From Chloroflexota bacterium (GTDB lineage Bacteria; Chloroflexota; Dehalococcoidia; Lucifugimonadales; GCA-002723415), in the NCBI GenBank assembly GCA_002721445.1, contig PBKN01000010.1, positions 25,197 through 89,196 of the forward strand: a stretch of 64,000 nucleotides of DNA, in the 5' to 3' direction. Of this stretch, positions 18,780 to 28,472 are shown one piece after another. The translations under genes were made by a program, and so were the position numbers. The first letter of the stretch is position 1; each line of letters starts with the position of its first letter. Under the pieces are notes generated by a model. It saw only the letters and a list, made by a program, of their open reading frames with translations, ran no database searches and was not told where the DNA came from.

Positions 18780-19424
18780 TTATAAAGAACGAATAACTCC
18801 AACAACTTTACCTCTCACAGCAACATTAGATGCAGGAACCATAATAGGATTCATAGTAGTATTTTCTGGCTGTAACCTCACCATGTCGCCTTCTAAGTAA
18901 AACCTTTTAAGAGTAGCTTCTTCTTGTTCTTTTAGCCAAGCAGCAACCATATCGCCATTATTGGCATTCAATGAAGGCTCCAATATAACTAAGTCACCAT
19001 CAGTTACAAGGGCATCAATCATAGATTCTCCCTTTACTTTCAATCCAAAAACATCTGATTTACTATTAATTAAAAATGCAGGAATATCTACATTATCAAA
19101 CTCGTCTGATTCCCAAGTAGAAATAGGGTTGACTGGAATAGGTTCACCTGCCGCAATAAAACCTAATACTGGCACCTTAACAATAGACTTCTTAGATTCC
19201 CCATAAGCATTTTCTAATAATTCTATACCTCTTGAGACATCAGGAAGTCTATTCAAATAACCTTCTTTTTGCAATATTTGTAAATTATAATCAACTACAG
19301 AAGTTGAACTTATATTGCAACCTGATTGAATATCTCTCACAGTTGGAGGAAATTGATAATCATCCAAAAATTTTTCAATAAAATCTAATATGTTTTCCTG
19401 TCTTTGCGAAAGAACATAACTCAT
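18780..19424 (-). CDS. lexA: LexA SOS repressor
   Basis: A 214-residue LexA. The N-terminal winged helix-turn-helix (FPPTVRDIQSGCNISSTSVV, residues 25-44) binds DNA. The C-terminal peptidase domain has the A92-G93 self-cleavage bond in FIAAGEP, catalytic S134 (KGESM) and K173 (TLKRF). It represses DNA-damage genes and is cleaved when RecA is activated. A candidate autoregulatory box lies 32 bp upstream of the ATG. The gene is alone on its strand, divergent from the cupredoxin lipoprotein. Confidence 0.97.
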   Translation of the reverse strand: MSYVLSQRQENILDFIEKFLDDYQFPPTVRDIQSGCNISSTSVVDYNLQILQKEGYLNRLPDVSRGIELLENAYGESKKSIVKVPVLGFIAAGEPIPVNPISTWESDEFDNVDIPAFLINSKSDVFGLKVKGESMIDALVTDGDLVILEPSLNANNGDMVAAWLKEQEEATLKRFYLEGDMVRLQPENTTMNPIMVPASNVAVRGKVVGVIRSL

Positions 19425-19456
19425 AACTCACTCCGTATAAAACTAAAAAAATACTA

Positions 19457-19468
19457 AAACTAATGTTC
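19457..19468 (-). promoter_or_regulatory. Candidate LexA box in front of lexA
   Basis: On the minus strand the site reads GAAC-ATTA-GTTT, one mismatch from the Gram-positive-type GAAC-N4-GTTC SOS box. It starts exactly 17 bp after a TTGACA (minus strand, 19486-19491), so it would cover the -10 region of the lexA promoter. Placement fits autorepression; the match is suggestive, not proof. Confidence 0.5.
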
Positions 19469-19576
19469 TATTAATTGGTTATTATTGTCAAGGGAATTGA
19501 AGGCTATTTTATATAGTCTTGGATACATTTCATATAATTATTAAATTTTAAAATATTGATTATCATAAAAAATGCA

Positions 19577-19607
19577 TTTACATTAAAGCTTATATAACTG
19601 ATATAAT
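19577..19607 (+). promoter_or_regulatory. Promoter of the cupredoxin lipoprotein gene
   Basis: TTTACA at 19577-19582 and a perfect TATAAT at 19602-19607 are separated by 19 bp, about 40 bp before the ATG at 19647. The -10 is ideal; the spacer is slightly long. Confidence 0.5.
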
Positions 19608-19646
19608 ATATTAGAAATATAAATTATACTTAACCAAAGGATTACA

Positions 19647-20132
19647 ATGCTATTAAATAAATTGAAATTTATATCTTTTATGTTAATATCTTTATCGCTA
19701 TTTATAACTATATTGGGTTGCAGTAGTGGTTCAGTTGAATCTACCCCAACTCCAGTGGCAAAGATTCCTTCACCCCCGCTTCCTTCTTCTTCAGTAGCAA
19801 GTGCTCCAATGTCTACAAATGAATCTAGTAGTAATCAGGCAAATTCTAGCGGATTAGAAGTTGAAGTTGAAATGCAAGACCCTGGAGGTTCTGGAGAGTA
19901 CATATATAGTCCAGCTAACCATAAATTTAAAGTTGGAGATGAAATTACTTTTGTTTTAACTTCTGAAACTGAGTTTCACAGCTTTACTATTGATGATTTA
20001 AACATTGATGCATCTGTTGATGCAGGAGAAGAACAAAGAGTTACTATTACTTTTGATAAAGCAGGTACTTATGCAATTATATGTATTCCTCACGAAACAC
20101 TTGGAATGGTTGGAGAAATTACTGTAGAATAA
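19647..20132 (+). CDS. Cupredoxin-domain lipoprotein (type 1 copper)
   Basis: A 161-residue exported lipoprotein. A hydrophobic signal peptide ends in the lipobox ILGC with the lipidated cysteine at 25. A Ser/Pro/Thr-rich linker (26-68) is followed by a plastocyanin-like beta barrel (70-161). All four type 1 copper ligands are present: H111, C146, H149 and M154 (CIPHETLGM). It is probably a membrane-anchored electron carrier on the outer face of the membrane, possibly in respiration. It resembles the copper domain of oxidase subunit II in general fold but lacks the binuclear CuA ligand set. Confidence 0.9.
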   Translation: MLLNKLKFISFMLISLSLFITILGCSSGSVESTPTPVAKIPSPPLPSSSVASAPMSTNESSSNQANSSGLEVEVEMQDPGGSGEYIYSPANHKFKVGDEITFVLTSETEFHSFTIDDLNIDASVDAGEEQRVTITFDKAGTYAIICIPHETLGMVGEITVE

Positions 20133-20152
20133 GGTACAAATTTAATATGAAT

Positions 20153-20181
20153 TTGACCATTTTTTAAGTCCCTTTTATACT
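20153..20181 (+). promoter_or_regulatory. Promoter of dnaN
   Basis: TTGACC (20153-20158), a 17-bp spacer and TATACT (20176-20181) form a near-consensus housekeeping promoter in the short gap after the lipoprotein gene. The AAAGGGGG ribosome site at 20196-20203 follows, then ATG at 20210. Confidence 0.75.
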
Positions 20182-20209
20182 TATTGTATTAAAACAAAGG
20201 GGGAAATAT

Positions 20210-21457
20210 ATGAAATTATCTGCATTACAAGAAAATTTCAGTCAAGGATTATCAATTGTAGGACGGGGTGTGTCAAATCGCACTACTCTACCAGTAACTC
20301 AAAATGTTTTACTATCTACTGAAAATGGACAACTTAAATTAACTGCTACAAATCTTGAAATAGCAATTAGCACTTGGATAGGTGCTCAAATTGAACAAGA
20401 AGGGTCAATAACTGTACCTGCGCGATTACTCACTGAATTCATCAATTCTTTGCCACAAGAGCGCATTGACATTAATATGCAAGAGGATCCGTTAGGTCTT
20501 AATATAGAATGTGCTAGATTCGAAGCACAAATAAATGGTATAACAGCTGAAGATTTCCCTCCTATACCCAATGTTGATACTGGTGCTATTGGAAAAATAT
20601 CCTCAGATATATTTTCTAAAGCCGTATCCCATATAGCTTTTGTTGCAGCAACTGAAGACTCTAGGCCAGTTTTGACAGGAGTAAAAGTTGAAATAACTGG
20701 TAAAAAATTTACACTAGCTGCTGCAGATGGATTTAGGCTAGCAGTTTATAATGGAGAATTAGTCGAATCGATATCGGAAGATGTAAGCTTCATCATACCA
20801 GCAAAGACATTACAAGAAATTAACCGACTAGCTAATAACCAATCTTCCCCTGTCGAATTTACGGTAACTCCTTCGAAAAGTCAGGTATTATTCAGATTAG
20901 ATAATATCGAAATAGTTTCACAATTAATTCAAGGAACTTTTCCAAATTACAAAACATTAATACCAGATCAATATGAGGTAATCAAAGAGAAACTGGAAAA
21001 AACTATTGAAGAAATAAATAACGATATTGCAGCAAAAGAAATCACTCAAGAAGAAGGAAATACTAAGCTAAAAGAAGCAGATGCTAAACTAAAAAAGAAT
21101 ACAAGAATTACTGTAAAAACAGATGATTTCTTAAGAGCTACTAAAACTGCAGCAATATTTGCTCGAGATGGAAGTGGAATAGTCAGAATTAATACAACTG
21201 AAGGAAATTTATCAATAGCATCACGCGCTGAAGAAATAGGTGAAAACCAAGGTGAAATTGATGCAAAAATAGAGGGATATTCTTCTCGTATAGCATTTAA
21301 TAGTAAATACCTTATGGATGTAATAGAAATACTTGGCGATGGAGAAGTCAGCCTGCAAACTAATGGAGACGACAACCCTGGAGTACTAAGACCTATAAAT
21401 AATTCTCAAAATATTGAATATGTACATATAATTATGCCTATGTTTGTACAATGGTAA
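20210..21457 (+). CDS. dnaN: DNA polymerase III beta subunit (sliding clamp) with a helical insert
   Basis: A 415-residue sliding clamp that tethers the replicative polymerase. The three clamp domains are readable, with the domain 2 motif QGTFPNYKTLIPD and the C-terminal MPMFVQW tail that forms part of the protein-binding pocket. It is about 40 residues longer than usual (366-376). The extra residues 257-298 are charged and predicted helical (KEKLEKTIEEINNDIAAKE and following) and lie at the junction of domains 2 and 3, just before TVKTDDFLRATKTAAIFARDG. A strong promoter and ribosome site precede it. It is not next to dnaA here. Confidence 0.96.
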   Translation: MKLSALQENFSQGLSIVGRGVSNRTTLPVTQNVLLSTENGQLKLTATNLEIAISTWIGAQIEQEGSITVPARLLTEFINSLPQERIDINMQEDPLGLNIECARFEAQINGITAEDFPPIPNVDTGAIGKISSDIFSKAVSHIAFVAATEDSRPVLTGVKVEITGKKFTLAAADGFRLAVYNGELVESISEDVSFIIPAKTLQEINRLANNQSSPVEFTVTPSKSQVLFRLDNIEIVSQLIQGTFPNYKTLIPDQYEVIKEKLEKTIEEINNDIAAKEITQEEGNTKLKEADAKLKKNTRITVKTDDFLRATKTAAIFARDGSGIVRINTTEGNLSIASRAEEIGENQGEIDAKIEGYSSRIAFNSKYLMDVIEILGDGEVSLQTNGDDNPGVLRPINNSQNIEYVHIIMPMFVQW

Positions 21458-21662
21458 TAATATTAATACATATATAAAATAAACTCCAAATATTTATATT
21501 CTCCAAGCATAAATAATCAATATTTCCTTTTTTATTAAAAAATACTAGTTGTTGATATAAACCTTTCTGACACTAATTCAATAATATATTAAATAATATT
21601 TAACATAGATTTTTTCATATATATGCAATATTATGTTTTTAATAATTAAAGGAGTTACTATA

Positions 21663-23330
21663 ATGCCTAAAATGACAGGTGCCAAATTTCTAGCTGAAAC
21701 ATTAAATGCATATAATGTAACTCATTTCTTTTTTATGCCAGTAATCATACCTGAGGCTATGCCAGAATTAGAAAAATTAGGAATAAAGCGAATAATGGCT
21801 CATGCAGAAAAACCTGCAGCTTATATGGCTGATGGATATTCAAGAGTGGCCAAAAAAGCTGGTATATGCGGAGCTCAATCTGTTGGCGGAATGAATTTAG
21901 CTGCTGGATTGCAAGATGCATATTTAGCATGTTCTCCAGTAATAGCGCTAACGGGAAGACTCCCTCAAATTCAACAAAACAGAAATGCTTATCAGGAGGT
22001 AGATCATATTAATCCATTTAGTGCAGTAACAAAATTTAACACTCTAGTTAATACTATTGATGAACTGCCTTTAACATTAAGACAAGCTTTTAGGGAATCT
22101 ACTAGTGGGACTCCCGGGCCTTCTCATATTGATTTACAAGGAATAACTGGTGAGGTAATCACAGAAATTAGTGATTTCGAAATTATTGCTGAAGAACAAT
22201 ATATAAAAATACCCCCATTTCGACCTGAACCTGAATTAAGTTCAATTATTGAAACTATAAAATTACTTTCTCAAGCAAAAAAACCTGTAATAATTGCCGG
22301 AGGTGGAACTAATTTATCAGGAGCAAGAAAAGAACTTATAATGTTAGCAGAAAAATTACAAATACCTGTAGCTACTTCGCTAAATGCAAAGGAAGTATTC
22401 CCATACAATCATCCTCTTGCGATTGGTGTTCCTGGAACATATTCTAGAGCATGTACAAATAAAATCATATCTGAATCTGATTTAGTGTTTTTCATAGGTA
22501 GCCATACAGGAAGTCAAATTACAAATAATTGGCGGTTACCTAAAAAAGGGACAAAAGTGATTCAATTAGATATAAATCCATCAGAATTAGGGAGATCATA
22601 TCCAATAACTATTGGACTACAAGGAGATGTTAAGGCTTCCTTAGCAAAAATCATATCTAATATTAATCAAAACCTTAATAATTCAGAATGGGTAAATCAG
22701 ATTAAAAAAATAGTGAACAATTGGAAAATTGAAATATCTCCTCTATTAAATTCGGAAGAAATCCCAATGAGACCAGAACGTTTATGTAAAGAATTAACTT
22801 CATCGATTCCAACTGACACAATATTAGTATCAGATACTGGCCACTCTGGTATTTGGACTGGAGCAATAATGGATTTAAAAAATGAAAACCAATCATACAT
22901 TAGATGTGCCGGGTCTTTAGGATGGGCATTGCCCGCTTCCATAGGGGCTAAATGTGCAGCACCTGAACGTCCAGTAATATGTTTTACTGGTGATGGTGGA
23001 GCATGGTACCACCTAACTGAACTTGAAACTGCTGTTAGAAATAATATCAACACTATTTGGATAATCAATAATAATTCATCCTTAAATCAAGAACGCCATC
23101 TAAATGAAGAAATATTTGGTGGCCCTAAGCCTGGATCTGACCAATTATGGAAATTCAACCAAGGAAATTTCGCAGAAATCGCTAAACTTATGGGATGTAC
23201 TGGAATTGAAGTTAATAAACCTAGTGAAATTGCTTTAGCAGTTGAAAAAGCTATTGAATCAGGTAAACCTTCTGTAATAGATGTAAAAACTAATATAAAT
23301 GGTATTGCTCCTACAGCTTGGGACGGATAG
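21663..23330 (+). CDS. Thiamine diphosphate enzyme, acetolactate synthase-like
   Basis: A 555-residue ThDP enzyme with the full three-domain layout: N-terminal PYR domain with the activating glutamate in MAHAEKPAAYMADGYSR, a central domain, and a C-terminal PP domain with the cofactor motif GDGGAWYHL ending in NNN. An in-frame ATG at 21633 would add ten residues, but AAAGGAG lies just before the ATG at 21663, so the later start is preferred. Relatives make acetolactate or decarboxylate 2-oxo acids and oxalyl-CoA; the exact reaction cannot be told. The 205-bp upstream gap is AT-rich with no other feature seen. Confidence 0.88.
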   Translation: MPKMTGAKFLAETLNAYNVTHFFFMPVIIPEAMPELEKLGIKRIMAHAEKPAAYMADGYSRVAKKAGICGAQSVGGMNLAAGLQDAYLACSPVIALTGRLPQIQQNRNAYQEVDHINPFSAVTKFNTLVNTIDELPLTLRQAFRESTSGTPGPSHIDLQGITGEVITEISDFEIIAEEQYIKIPPFRPEPELSSIIETIKLLSQAKKPVIIAGGGTNLSGARKELIMLAEKLQIPVATSLNAKEVFPYNHPLAIGVPGTYSRACTNKIISESDLVFFIGSHTGSQITNNWRLPKKGTKVIQLDINPSELGRSYPITIGLQGDVKASLAKIISNINQNLNNSEWVNQIKKIVNNWKIEISPLLNSEEIPMRPERLCKELTSSIPTDTILVSDTGHSGIWTGAIMDLKNENQSYIRCAGSLGWALPASIGAKCAAPERPVICFTGDGGAWYHLTELETAVRNNINTIWIINNNSSLNQERHLNEEIFGGPKPGSDQLWKFNQGNFAEIAKLMGCTGIEVNKPSEIALAVEKAIESGKPSVIDVKTNINGIAPTAWDG

Positions 23331-23342
23331 AGAATCTAATAA

Positions 23343-25325
23343 ATGGAAAATTTAAATAATTTAATTACTGCTGACGATTTATATAGAGTTAAAGAAATAT
23401 ATGGTTGCGAAATCTCTCCAAACAATAAAAAAATTATATATAGTTTAACTAAAATAAACAAAAGAAATGAGGATAAATATTCTAATTTGTGGATGACCTC
23501 ATCGGATAAAGAATCCCAAAAACAAATTACTTTTGGAAATTATTTTGATACTCATCCCAGGTGGTCACCTGATGGTAGAGAAATTGCATTCATATCAAAT
23601 AGAGAAAACAAAAAAGAGCAACAAATATATTTAATTACAAAAACAAATAAAATAAAAAAAATAACTAACTTAAAAGGTGAAATTAAATCTTTTGAATGGT
23701 CACCTAATGGAGAAAAAATAGTTGCCCAATATAGAAAGACTGATACAAGTGTAAATGGTATTAAAAACAATAATAAAAGCTTAGGAATAGCCTACAGGCA
23801 TATAACCAGGATTACATATAAAGAAGATGGCTATGGATTTTTACCCAAAGAAAGATGGCATATAATCACAATAGATTTGGCTAAAGATAAAACACAAGAA
23901 ATTACTTCAGGCAATATATTTGATGAAATTCAACCTCATTGGACTCCTGATGGAAAAGAGATATTGTTCTTATCTAACAGAAGTAAAGACCCTGACTTTA
24001 ATCCTGATTCAGTAGATATATATACTATTTCAGAAAATGGAGATAAATTAAGGAAAATAAATACACATTTAGGGAAAAAAGAAACAATGAACATATCTCC
24101 TGATGGGGAATGGGTAGCTTTTGTTGGAAGAGAACATAGAGCTGATTGGGGACAAAATGATAGATTATGGATAGTGCCTTTTGAAGGAAATGAAGCTGCA
24201 ATAGATCTAACTAAACATGAAGATATAAGTATTTTAAGTTCCACGACCAGCGACATTAGTAATACAGGAATACAAACTCCGATTTGGTCTAAAGATAGTA
24301 AGTCTATTTACTTTCAAGTAGCTCATCATGGAATTTCAATATTAAAATCAGTATCAATTATTACTTCTGAAATTAAAAACATAGTAAATATAAAAGGAGT
24401 CGTAGGGGACTATAGCATTGATTTAAAAGAAACAAAAATTGCATATATTTTAAGTGATAATAAAAACACAGGACAAATTAACGTTCTAGATATAAAAAAT
24501 CAAACTAACAATAAATTATTTCAAAGCAACAAATGGATAAATCAATCTAACTTAGGAGAAATTGAAGAAGTATGGGTAAATGATTCAGACCAAAGCCCTC
24601 TTCAAGGCTGGATAATGAAACCACCTAATTTTAAAACAAATAAAAAATATCCCTCTATATTATTTATTCATGGAGGCCCTTTAACACAGTACGGAAATAT
24701 TTTCATGCACCAATTTAGATTCTTTTCCTCTAATGGATATATTGTTTCATATTGTAATCCAAGAGGAGGAAGAGGGTATGGTGAACAAAACACAAAATCT
24801 ATCTGGAACAATAATGGTACAGAAGATTATCATGATGTAATGAGATGGACGACCTATTTAAAATCACTTAAATATATAAATAATAATAATATGGGCGTAA
24901 CAGGTGGGAGTTATGGTGGTTTTATGGTTAATTGGATAATTGGACATACAAACACTTTTGCTTCAGCTGTTTCTGAAGTAAGTATTATTAATAGAACAAG
25001 TAGCTATGGAACTAGCGATTGGAACTGGTTAAGAGAAGAAGCTTTTGGAGATGAACCTCCATGGGAAAATATAGAAAACTATTTAAGGCAATCTCCCATA
25101 ACATCTATTTCTAATGCCACTACTCCAACATTAGTAATTCACAATGAAAACGATATGAGATGCCCTATTGAACAAGGTGAACAATTATTTGTAGCATTAA
25201 AACGCATTGGAGTAGACACAGAAATGATTAGATTTCCTGACGAATTCCATAGTTTAAAACGAACTGATAGAAATATTATAAGATTAAATCAAATGCTCAT
25301 ATGGTTTAATAAATACCTTAAATAG
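23343..25325 (+). CDS. S9 family prolyl oligopeptidase-like peptidase (acylaminoacyl-peptidase type)
   Basis: A 660-residue two-domain serine peptidase. The N-terminal part is a beta-propeller with repeated WSPDG motifs (HPRWSPDGREIAFIS, FEWSPNGEK, PHWTPDGKEILFLS). The C-terminal alpha/beta hydrolase domain has the nucleophile serine in GGSYGGF near 521-527, the aspartate in NENDMRCP and the histidine in DEFHSL. No signal peptide, so it is cytoplasmic. It probably trims peptides. It follows the ThDP enzyme by 12 bp and may share its transcript. Confidence 0.92.
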   Translation: MENLNNLITADDLYRVKEIYGCEISPNNKKIIYSLTKINKRNEDKYSNLWMTSSDKESQKQITFGNYFDTHPRWSPDGREIAFISNRENKKEQQIYLITKTNKIKKITNLKGEIKSFEWSPNGEKIVAQYRKTDTSVNGIKNNNKSLGIAYRHITRITYKEDGYGFLPKERWHIITIDLAKDKTQEITSGNIFDEIQPHWTPDGKEILFLSNRSKDPDFNPDSVDIYTISENGDKLRKINTHLGKKETMNISPDGEWVAFVGREHRADWGQNDRLWIVPFEGNEAAIDLTKHEDISILSSTTSDISNTGIQTPIWSKDSKSIYFQVAHHGISILKSVSIITSEIKNIVNIKGVVGDYSIDLKETKIAYILSDNKNTGQINVLDIKNQTNNKLFQSNKWINQSNLGEIEEVWVNDSDQSPLQGWIMKPPNFKTNKKYPSILFIHGGPLTQYGNIFMHQFRFFSSNGYIVSYCNPRGGRGYGEQNTKSIWNNNGTEDYHDVMRWTTYLKSLKYINNNNMGVTGGSYGGFMVNWIIGHTNTFASAVSEVSIINRTSSYGTSDWNWLREEAFGDEPPWENIENYLRQSPITSISNATTPTLVIHNENDMRCPIEQGEQLFVALKRIGVDTEMIRFPDEFHSLKRTDRNIIRLNQMLIWFNKYLK

Positions 25326-25336
25326 TAAGATAAAGT

Positions 25337-28300
25337 CTATATTTTTATTTTAGCTAAACCAATTTTATCAATGATAGCTAAAAATTCTCCTACCTGATTA
25401 TCCATTAATTGATCAAATAAATTAAACTCAGTATCAATTCTTTCGCATAGATCTTCATATAAATGATAGGATTGTGATGTAGGCCCCCAATCAGCACTTG
25501 CTACTACACCCATTAACTCTTTTAATTTTGCAAACAACCCTACAGGAATACCTCTTGGCTGAGGACCTTCAGACCTAAATGGCAACATAACGTCTTCTAT
25601 ATCATCTAGTTTATTCTTTATATATTCAGACAATTTACATAAATCTTCAATGTCTTGACTTTGATCTAATTTAGATTCCCATTCTTTTATTTGTTTTTTC
25701 ACACTTCTAATATAATTTATTCTTTTGCTTACCTCAGTACATTTATCTCTAATACGAATTTGAAAATCAAATTGATGTGTTAAGTCCATATCATTTACTG
25801 ATACCCTAGGGTCAACCAATATTTTAAAATCATGTTGATAATTTCTATCACCTATGCTTAATCTAACAACATAATCTCCTGGAAGAGCTAATGGACCAGT
25901 AGTTTGAGCTCCAAATGGACTTGTTACTCCATAAACATCTGAATCAATAGGCAAAGATTCAGGGTATCTCATATCCCAAATAATTCTATTCATCCCTTTT
26001 TTCAAATTCAAACTATTTTTTTTATCTTTAGAACCCTTATCAAAAGACTTTATCAATTGCCCAGATTTATCATAAAATTCAAGCTTAACTTCATCGCTAA
26101 TATTTCCATTAAAATAAAAATTTATATAAACTCCATCTTTTGGATTTACTCCGCAATTCAAAAACTTTGTTGATAATCCTCCTTCAATATCTTCTTTTTG
26201 TTCATAAACCATAGGAGAACCCAATTGCATAGACATATATTGCTTGCCAATAGAATCCTTAAACCTCGAACCTGATTGCATTAACAGTCTCACTGAATCT
26301 CTTGGCTTCATTAAATGGACATCTGTTGAAAATGTATTTTCATTTATTTGTTGAATAGGAGATAAGTCATCAAGAATCCAAAAAGATCTACCATGAGTAG
26401 CCGCTATCAGATCTCCTTCATTGACCTTCAAATCATAAATAGGTACTACAGGTAAATTCAATCTAAGTGAATCCCATTTTAAACCTTCATCACATGATAC
26501 ATACACTCCTGTTTCGGTCCCCAAATATAAAACTTTAGAATTAACTGGGTCTTGCCTAACAACTCTTGCAAAATCATTTTCAGCAATTCCATCAATAATT
26601 TTTTCCCATGTCTGCCCATAATCATTAGTTTTATATACATAAGGACTATAATCATCTAACTTATACTTTGTAGCAGCTACAAATGCTGTACCTTCATTAA
26701 AATAAGATGATTCAATCATGCTAACCATAGTCCATTCCTCTAATCCCTCTGGAGAAACATTGCTCCAACTGCTGCCGCCATCCTTTGAAATATATATAAG
26801 GCCATCATCTGTACCAGCCCATAAAATATCTGGATTAATTGGTGATTCTGAAAGAGCATAAACTGTACAATATATCTCAGCCCATGGTCCCTCAGAAGTA
26901 ATTGGGCCTGATAATCCTTGCTTATCTGTATCATTTCTTGTTAAATCTTCACTTAATTTTTCCCAATTAGTACCTTCATCAATTGATTTAAATATCATAT
27001 TCCCTGCTGTATACAAAACATTAGGATCATGCTTTGAAGTAACAATTGGAAATTCCCAACCAAATCTATATTTATAATTCTTTGGCGCTGAATTTTGGTA
27101 ATATTCTGGCCAAACCATAATATTTCTAACTTGTCCTGTAGTATGATCATATCTCATTAATGTTCCGCCAGGATATGCAGAATATATAATATTAGAATTA
27201 TCAGGTTTAACTGCAATTTTACCACTTTCAGATAATCCAACTGAATAACATTCTTCCCATAAAATAGCACCCTTAATTGATTGGCTTGGAGTACTTATAG
27301 CGCTATTATCCTGCTGCGTACCATATACTCTATAAGGAAATTGACTGTCTGTTTCAACTGAATAAAATTGACCAGTAGGCTGGTTATATATACTCGACCA
27401 AGTATTACCTCCGTTATATGAAACACAGGCTCCACCATCATTACCTTGAACCATTCGATTTGGATTAGTTGGGTCTATCCATAAATCATGATTGTCTCCA
27501 TGAGGAGTAGATACTTCTTGAAAAGAATTACCTCCATCTATTGATTTCCACATTTGAGCACTTAAAACCCAAATAGTATTAGAGTCTGAAGGATGAGCAA
27601 AAATGTGAGTATAATACCATGGTCTTGACCTGACTCCTTCACTATCATCTAATTTAATCCAACTTTCTCCTCTATTATCAGAACGAAAAACTCCTCCATC
27701 TTCAGCTTCAATTAAAGCCCAAACTCTATCGGGTTTAGCAGGCGAAGACACAACTCCTATCCTTCCCATAATATTTTTTGGAAGTCCAGGATTATTACTT
27801 ATATCCAACCAGTTATCTCCTCCATCAGTTGATATATACAATCCACTATCGCTTCCTCCACTATCCATAGACCAAAAAGTTCTACGTGTCTCCCATAAAC
27901 CTGCATAAATAATTCTAGGATTATTCTGATCTATGTATAGATCAGACGCTCCTGCTTTTTCACTTTTAAATAAAACCTGTTCCCAATTCATACCGCCATC
28001 TTTTGAACGGAATATACCTCTTTCTTTATTTTCACCGAAAGCATGACCTAAGGCAGCAACATATACTAAATCAGGGTTTGTAGGATGTATTCTGATTCTT
28101 GATATATGACGAGTATCTTGTAAACCAATATTAGACCAAGTCCTGCCTCCATCTACAGACTTATATACTCCATCACCGTGAGTAACATCTACTCTAATAC
28201 ATGATTCTCCAGTCCCAACATATATAACATTTGGATCTGATTCAGAAACAGCAATAGCTCCTACAGAAGCAGTGTTAAAAAAATCATCTGAAATATTTTC

Positions 28301-28453
28301 CCAATAATTACCTCCATCTGTAGATTTCCAGACCCCTCCAGCGCAAGCACCAAAATAAAAATTATTCTGATTAATAGGGTCTCCTGCAACAGCTACAACT
28401 CTTCCTCCTCTAAATGGACCAATATTTCTCCACTCTAATGTATCATCAAACAT
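25337..28453 (-). CDS. Large Asp-box (BNR / sortilin VPS10-like) beta-propeller protein
   Basis: A 1038-residue protein built mainly of Asp-box repeats: at least ten S/T-x-D-x-G-x-x-W type motifs (STDGGNYW, SVDGGRTW, SKDGGMNW, STDGGDNW, SIDGGNSF, SKDGGSSW and others), as in sialidase-like and sortilin-type propellers. The last third (after about 700) is a non-repeat region with a beta-sandwich-like PGDYVVRLSIG segment and a helical tail. An upstream ATG at 28480 exists, but AAGGAG sits just before the ATG at 28453. No signal peptide is seen, unusual for such proteins. It is 19 bp after the amidase. Catalytic residues are not obvious. Confidence 0.82.
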   Translation of the reverse strand: MFDDTLEWRNIGPFRGGRVVAVAGDPINQNNFYFGACAGGVWKSTDGGNYWENISDDFFNTASVGAIAVSESDPNVIYVGTGESCIRVDVTHGDGVYKSVDGGRTWSNIGLQDTRHISRIRIHPTNPDLVYVAALGHAFGENKERGIFRSKDGGMNWEQVLFKSEKAGASDLYIDQNNPRIIYAGLWETRRTFWSMDSGGSDSGLYISTDGGDNWLDISNNPGLPKNIMGRIGVVSSPAKPDRVWALIEAEDGGVFRSDNRGESWIKLDDSEGVRSRPWYYTHIFAHPSDSNTIWVLSAQMWKSIDGGNSFQEVSTPHGDNHDLWIDPTNPNRMVQGNDGGACVSYNGGNTWSSIYNQPTGQFYSVETDSQFPYRVYGTQQDNSAISTPSQSIKGAILWEECYSVGLSESGKIAVKPDNSNIIYSAYPGGTLMRYDHTTGQVRNIMVWPEYYQNSAPKNYKYRFGWEFPIVTSKHDPNVLYTAGNMIFKSIDEGTNWEKLSEDLTRNDTDKQGLSGPITSEGPWAEIYCTVYALSESPINPDILWAGTDDGLIYISKDGGSSWSNVSPEGLEEWTMVSMIESSYFNEGTAFVAATKYKLDDYSPYVYKTNDYGQTWEKIIDGIAENDFARVVRQDPVNSKVLYLGTETGVYVSCDEGLKWDSLRLNLPVVPIYDLKVNEGDLIAATHGRSFWILDDLSPIQQINENTFSTDVHLMKPRDSVRLLMQSGSRFKDSIGKQYMSMQLGSPMVYEQKEDIEGGLSTKFLNCGVNPKDGVYINFYFNGNISDEVKLEFYDKSGQLIKSFDKGSKDKKNSLNLKKGMNRIIWDMRYPESLPIDSDVYGVTSPFGAQTTGPLALPGDYVVRLSIGDRNYQHDFKILVDPRVSVNDMDLTHQFDFQIRIRDKCTEVSKRINYIRSVKKQIKEWESKLDQSQDIEDLCKLSEYIKNKLDDIEDVMLPFRSEGPQPRGIPVGLFAKLKELMGVVASADWGPTSQSYHLYEDLCERIDTEFNLFDQLMDNQVGEFLAIIDKIGLAKIKI

Positions 28454-28472
28454 TTTATTCTCCTTCAAAAAT

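Noticed and set aside
20210..21457. dnaN as a marker of the replication origin
   Set aside because: No dnaA, no cluster of DnaA boxes and no recF or gyrB lie nearby.
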